Assembly (NCBI RefSeq): GCF_003473485.1
Contig: NC_053046.1
Location: forward strand, 35,355,332 to 35,419,331
Origin: Medicago truncatula
Taxonomy: Eukaryota; Streptophyta; Magnoliopsida; Fabales; Fabaceae
Direction of reading: 5' to 3'
DNA length: 64,000 nucleotides
Shown here one piece after another: positions 61,120 through 64,000 of the stretch (position 1 is its first letter; every line of letters starts with the position of its first letter). The notes beneath the pieces were generated by a model that saw nothing but the letters and a program-made list of their open reading frames with translations, was not told the origin of the DNA and did no database searches. Made by a program: the position numbers and the translations under genes.

Positions 61120-61480
61120 TATATACATAGATATGGTTGAACATTCTGTCGTTCCAAAGCTGGATCCGAAATTCTATTCTATTGTGTTGCATAATATGTT
61201 GTCCTTGAAAAGAAATGTGAAGATCCATAACGGATGATTAATTGGGTTCGTTGTCAAGCAAAAAAGACATGATTTACTACTATTATAATAGATAAACCTG
61301 GTAATGGTTTCAGATGCATAAAGTCGATGAAGTTGAAACGTAAAAACACAAATTCAAGAAAATGCATATGTCCATTTAGGTTGCGTGGTTATTTTAGTGT
61401 AAAAAACTACAAAGTTTTAGTGTTGTTTCAGGATTGTATAATCATATGATGGAGTGAAAGTAATCATTGTGATATTGCAT
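61120..61480 (+). mobile_element. Remnant of a Mutator-like transposase N-terminus
   Basis: In frame from about 61297 the sequence reads KPGNGFRCIKSMKLKRKNTN, then SRKCICPFRLRGYF, and after a one-base frameshift GLYNHMME. The C-x-C-P-F pair followed by an NH motif is the zinc-finger pattern (FAR1/WRKY-GCM1 fold) at the start of plant MULE transposases. The downstream catalytic part is missing and stops interrupt it. Assignment is moderate because the fragment is short. Confidence 0.45.
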
Positions 61481-61840
61481 AGACAAACTCAACATAATCT
61501 ATTTCATCAATAACAAAAACAACACTAAAATAAAAAAACAAAATACCAAGTTATTAGGACTTACTTGTTGTGTTGTTGAAGAAATGTGGCAAAAGAGAAG
61601 TGCAATCTGGTATGTTTAGTTAGGAATCAAAATTTGGATGAAGAAGTAAGTTTAGGTGAACGAATAGTGTTTTGAAACTTTTAAAAGATAAAAATCGTAA
61701 CTGACAGATTAGTTTTCTATTCGAGGGATAACACCCAAAACACATCCAACAAAAGATAACTTCCGAATGGTTCGGGTCGAATCTCCCGAACACTATTAGC
61801 AGGGGAAAAATTGAAATTTAAGAGGGCCTGAGAGCAACTC

Positions 61841-61990
61841 GGGGGGAGGGGGGTGTCAAAAAAACAATATTCAATGCATAAAGCAAAGCTAGACCGACTA
61901 TCAGTTTAGCTACCTAATCTAACGGGCCAATGCATTCTTTTTTTGTTGAAAGTTGCTCTTCCCACTTGTAAAATTGCTAGAAAAACACAT
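61841..61990. repeat. Tandem duplication, copy 1
   Basis: A 150-base unit starting with a G-run and GTGTCAAAA, through ATGCATAAAGCAAAGCTAGA and CTAACGGGCCAATGCATT, ending GAAAAACACAT. The second copy follows directly, about 95% alike by eye. Confidence 0.9.
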
Positions 61991-62138
61991 GGGGGGGGGG
62001 GGGTGTCAAAAAACAATCTTCAATGCATAAAGCAAAGCTAGACTGACTACCAGTTTTAACTACCTAATCTAACGGGCCAATGCATTTTTTTTGTTGAAAA
62101 TTGCTCTTCCCACTTGTAAAATTGCTAGAAAAACACAT
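61991..62138. repeat. Tandem duplication, copy 2
   Basis: Direct copy of 61841-61990, beginning with an uninterrupted run of 13 G residues. Few substitutions separate the two, so the duplication is recent. Confidence 0.9.
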
Positions 62139-62284
62139 GTAAGTTAAACATTTGACCTCAACTGTAGTTAACTACCATCAACGATCGCAACAGTGGTTAA
62201 CTGCAATTGCCTCCTCCACGATAGTTAACTACTGTTGTGATTGAATTTTTCCTAAAACCAGCAGACCTACTCCTAGCTCACTAT

Positions 62285-63043
62285 CAAGGCCGTCCCTAGG
62301 TAATTAGGGGTTCGACTCTCATGTAAAAATAGGCCCCCAATAAAATAAAAACATATACTTTTTTTTAAAATAGCAATTATCTATTTAAATTGAAAATAAG
62401 ATCTTTAAAGACTAAAAAAAGGTGTTTATTGTAACTAATACATAAAAGATCAATATTCTAATCAATAATATAAAAATACAATTCAAGTGAATATCTTTAT
62501 CAATCTTCTAGGTTATATTATTCACAAAAAAAAAATCTTCTAGGTTATATTTTTCCTTAGTTTGTACAAAGCCAAAAATAAAAGGTTTATAATGTTTTTT
62601 TTTAGAGAATAATTATAATGTTTGTTCTTGCAAATAAAAAAATTATAATATTTGTTGTTAGAGTTTAACTATCTTATACAATAAGCATGGGCCAAAAATT
62701 ACAAGAAGTGTTCTAACAAAATAAGAAAAAAAATATTATATTATGTTTTCATTTGTAAATATATAATCAAAGCCTTGTCATACTAAAAAATATTAATTAT
62801 AGAAGCAAAAAGGAAAAGAAAGGAAGAAAAAGGAAAAGAAAATCATAAAATGTGAGTGTTGAACCCATGACCAAAGCATTATCAGCTTACTATTGTAACA
62901 CTAGGCTACTTCAGCCAACATAATATATAACTAACGCTAAATATATTTATTATTTTTTACTGGGCTATAAATTTTTATATGAGACACATACCTTAGGGAG
63001 GTCCAGCTCCATTGAGCTGTTCGCACCCCTAAGGGCCGGTCCT
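62285..63043. mobile_element. Non-autonomous TIR element with 9-bp target duplication
   Basis: The left end AAGGCCGTCCCTAGG and the right end CCTAAGGGCCGGTCCT are imperfect inverted copies. GCTCACTAT flanks both sides exactly (62276-62284 and 63044-63052). 759 bases, AT-rich inside, with a box B-like and CTAGGCTACTTCAGCC sequence near 62860-62925 that resembles part of a SINE-like insert. The 9-base duplication points to a Mutator-type origin. Confidence 0.65.
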
Positions 63044-63369
63044 GCTCACTATTCATTCATTAACTTTTTTATCTCATTAACAAAAAACCCCCAAAAGTGT
63101 AATTTTCCCCCCAATCTTTATCTCAAATCATTAAAGAAGGATTGTTAGAAGACTTCTACACACATTTGACGTTAATAAACAAGTAATGCATCTTTTAACC
63201 GATTTACATTTGAAGGATTTTTCGTCATATTTTTGTTGTTTCTGAAATGCACACGCAAGTAGTTAATTACCGTTGACATCAAACTGTAGTTAACTACCGT
63301 TGGTAGAACGGTTGTAAGTTGCAGTTGGGAGAACTACACTATTTTCTTCTTTTGGCGTTAAATATTAAT

Positions 63370-63790
63370 TAAATATTTTTGCGATGCTATGTTGTTTATT
63401 TATAATTATGGTTAAGAATGTGGATGATGATTCTGCGAGGTACAATAGTTTTTCCACTAATCTTCTGTAGCTAAATACATCTTCAAAAGGTTTTGAACTG
63501 TCTTGATGTAATTTAAGAGAAGGATCAAGAGATATTTGAACTGGTTTTGAGCCAAGCAACCCAGTGTCATTCAAGTGGATCAAGACAATACTTCCTTTGG
63601 AATATACTGATTCCTGTTTTGGAGTGAGCTACTTTTATGCCCAAAAATTATTTAAGCTTTCGAAGATCTTTAATCTTGAATACTGCATCAAGAGTAGCTT
63701 TAATTATGTCTATCTTAGTCATATGATTTCATGGCAATAACATCATCTCCATATACAATGTCTTACCCCACACATAACCTTCCATCTGTT
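63370..63790 (-). mobile_element. Ty1/copia polyprotein remnant
   Basis: Read on the minus strand it gives YGDDVIAM (the reverse-transcriptase YVDD region, altered), FKIKDLRKLK, FLGIKVAHSKTGISIFQRKY, then DTGLLGSKPVQISLDPSLKL and FEDVFSYRRLVEKLLYL. This is the RT-to-RNase H link of copia pol. At least one frameshift and stops break it, and the RNase H part is lost. Non-functional. Confidence 0.85.
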
Positions 63791-64000
63791 GTGGGGTTTC
63801 ATCGTCTAAACCTTAATATCCTACTTTGTTAATTTTTTTTTACGTGTAAACAAAGATTTATGACCTTGCCTAAAAAAAATTTCACCAAAAAATTTAATTT
63901 TAAAAAATCTTTTATTTGATTACAAATATAAAAATATTTCAAAAAATAAAGGGTTTATTGTTCAAATTGAATATGTAATATACTGCGAAGTCTAAAAAAT
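63791..64000. other. Right-edge AT-rich DNA
   Basis: AT-rich with A- and T-runs; nothing recognised. It may contain further decayed copia sequence continuing beyond the window. Confidence 0.3.

Noticed and set aside
61841..62138. CRISPR-like array
   Set aside because: Only two long direct copies without spacers, in a plant nuclear genome; it is a simple tandem duplication.

Overview
The window looks like nuclear euchromatin of a dicot, most likely a legume of the Medicago type. This rests on gene models with many small GT-AG introns, AT-rich introns and spacers, protein sequences of clear angiosperm type, and many small plant transposons (Stowaway-like, Mutator-like, hAT-like and PIF/Harbinger-like MITEs, tRNA-derived SINEs, L1, RTE and copia remnants). 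The species is inferred; nothing in the sequence names it.

The left half (1-26.4 kb) carries plus-strand genes: an SC35-like SR splicing factor of the SCL30 type (1871-5865), a small C2-domain protein (7338-10099), a second C2 paralogue (17834-18746) followed by a broken C2 fragment (22130-22268), a tRNA-Lys(UUU) (22686-22757), and a MIP1-zipper/DUF547 protein (23649-26368). In the middle is the minus-strand AP-3 complex beta subunit (27669-37669, 11 exons, 1126 aa). To its right are an RNase H-bearing L1 remnant, a plus-strand XS/XH protein of the IDN2/FDM family (41024-46748) and a minus-strand alpha-expansin (48958-50032). From about 50 kb to the end there is no convincing host gene, only transposon remnants and AT-rich DNA.

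The most unusual object is the IDN2/FDM-like gene. Its exons join cleanly into 1118 codons and carry five successive zf-XS zinc-finger units before one XS domain, a coiled coil and one XH domain; family members normally have one zf-XS unit and about 630-650 residues. The extra units lie on symmetric phase 1-1 exons, so this looks like in-frame exon multiplication in an RNA-directed DNA methylation cofactor.

The genes are not an operon-like pathway. The order SCL30, C2 protein, AP-3 beta, alpha-expansin matches, from memory, the Arabidopsis chromosome 3 run around At3g55460-At3g55500, so this is probably an old conserved block into which other genes and transposons have been placed. Exon limits were read by eye from splice motifs and frame continuity; all internal joins given keep the frame.
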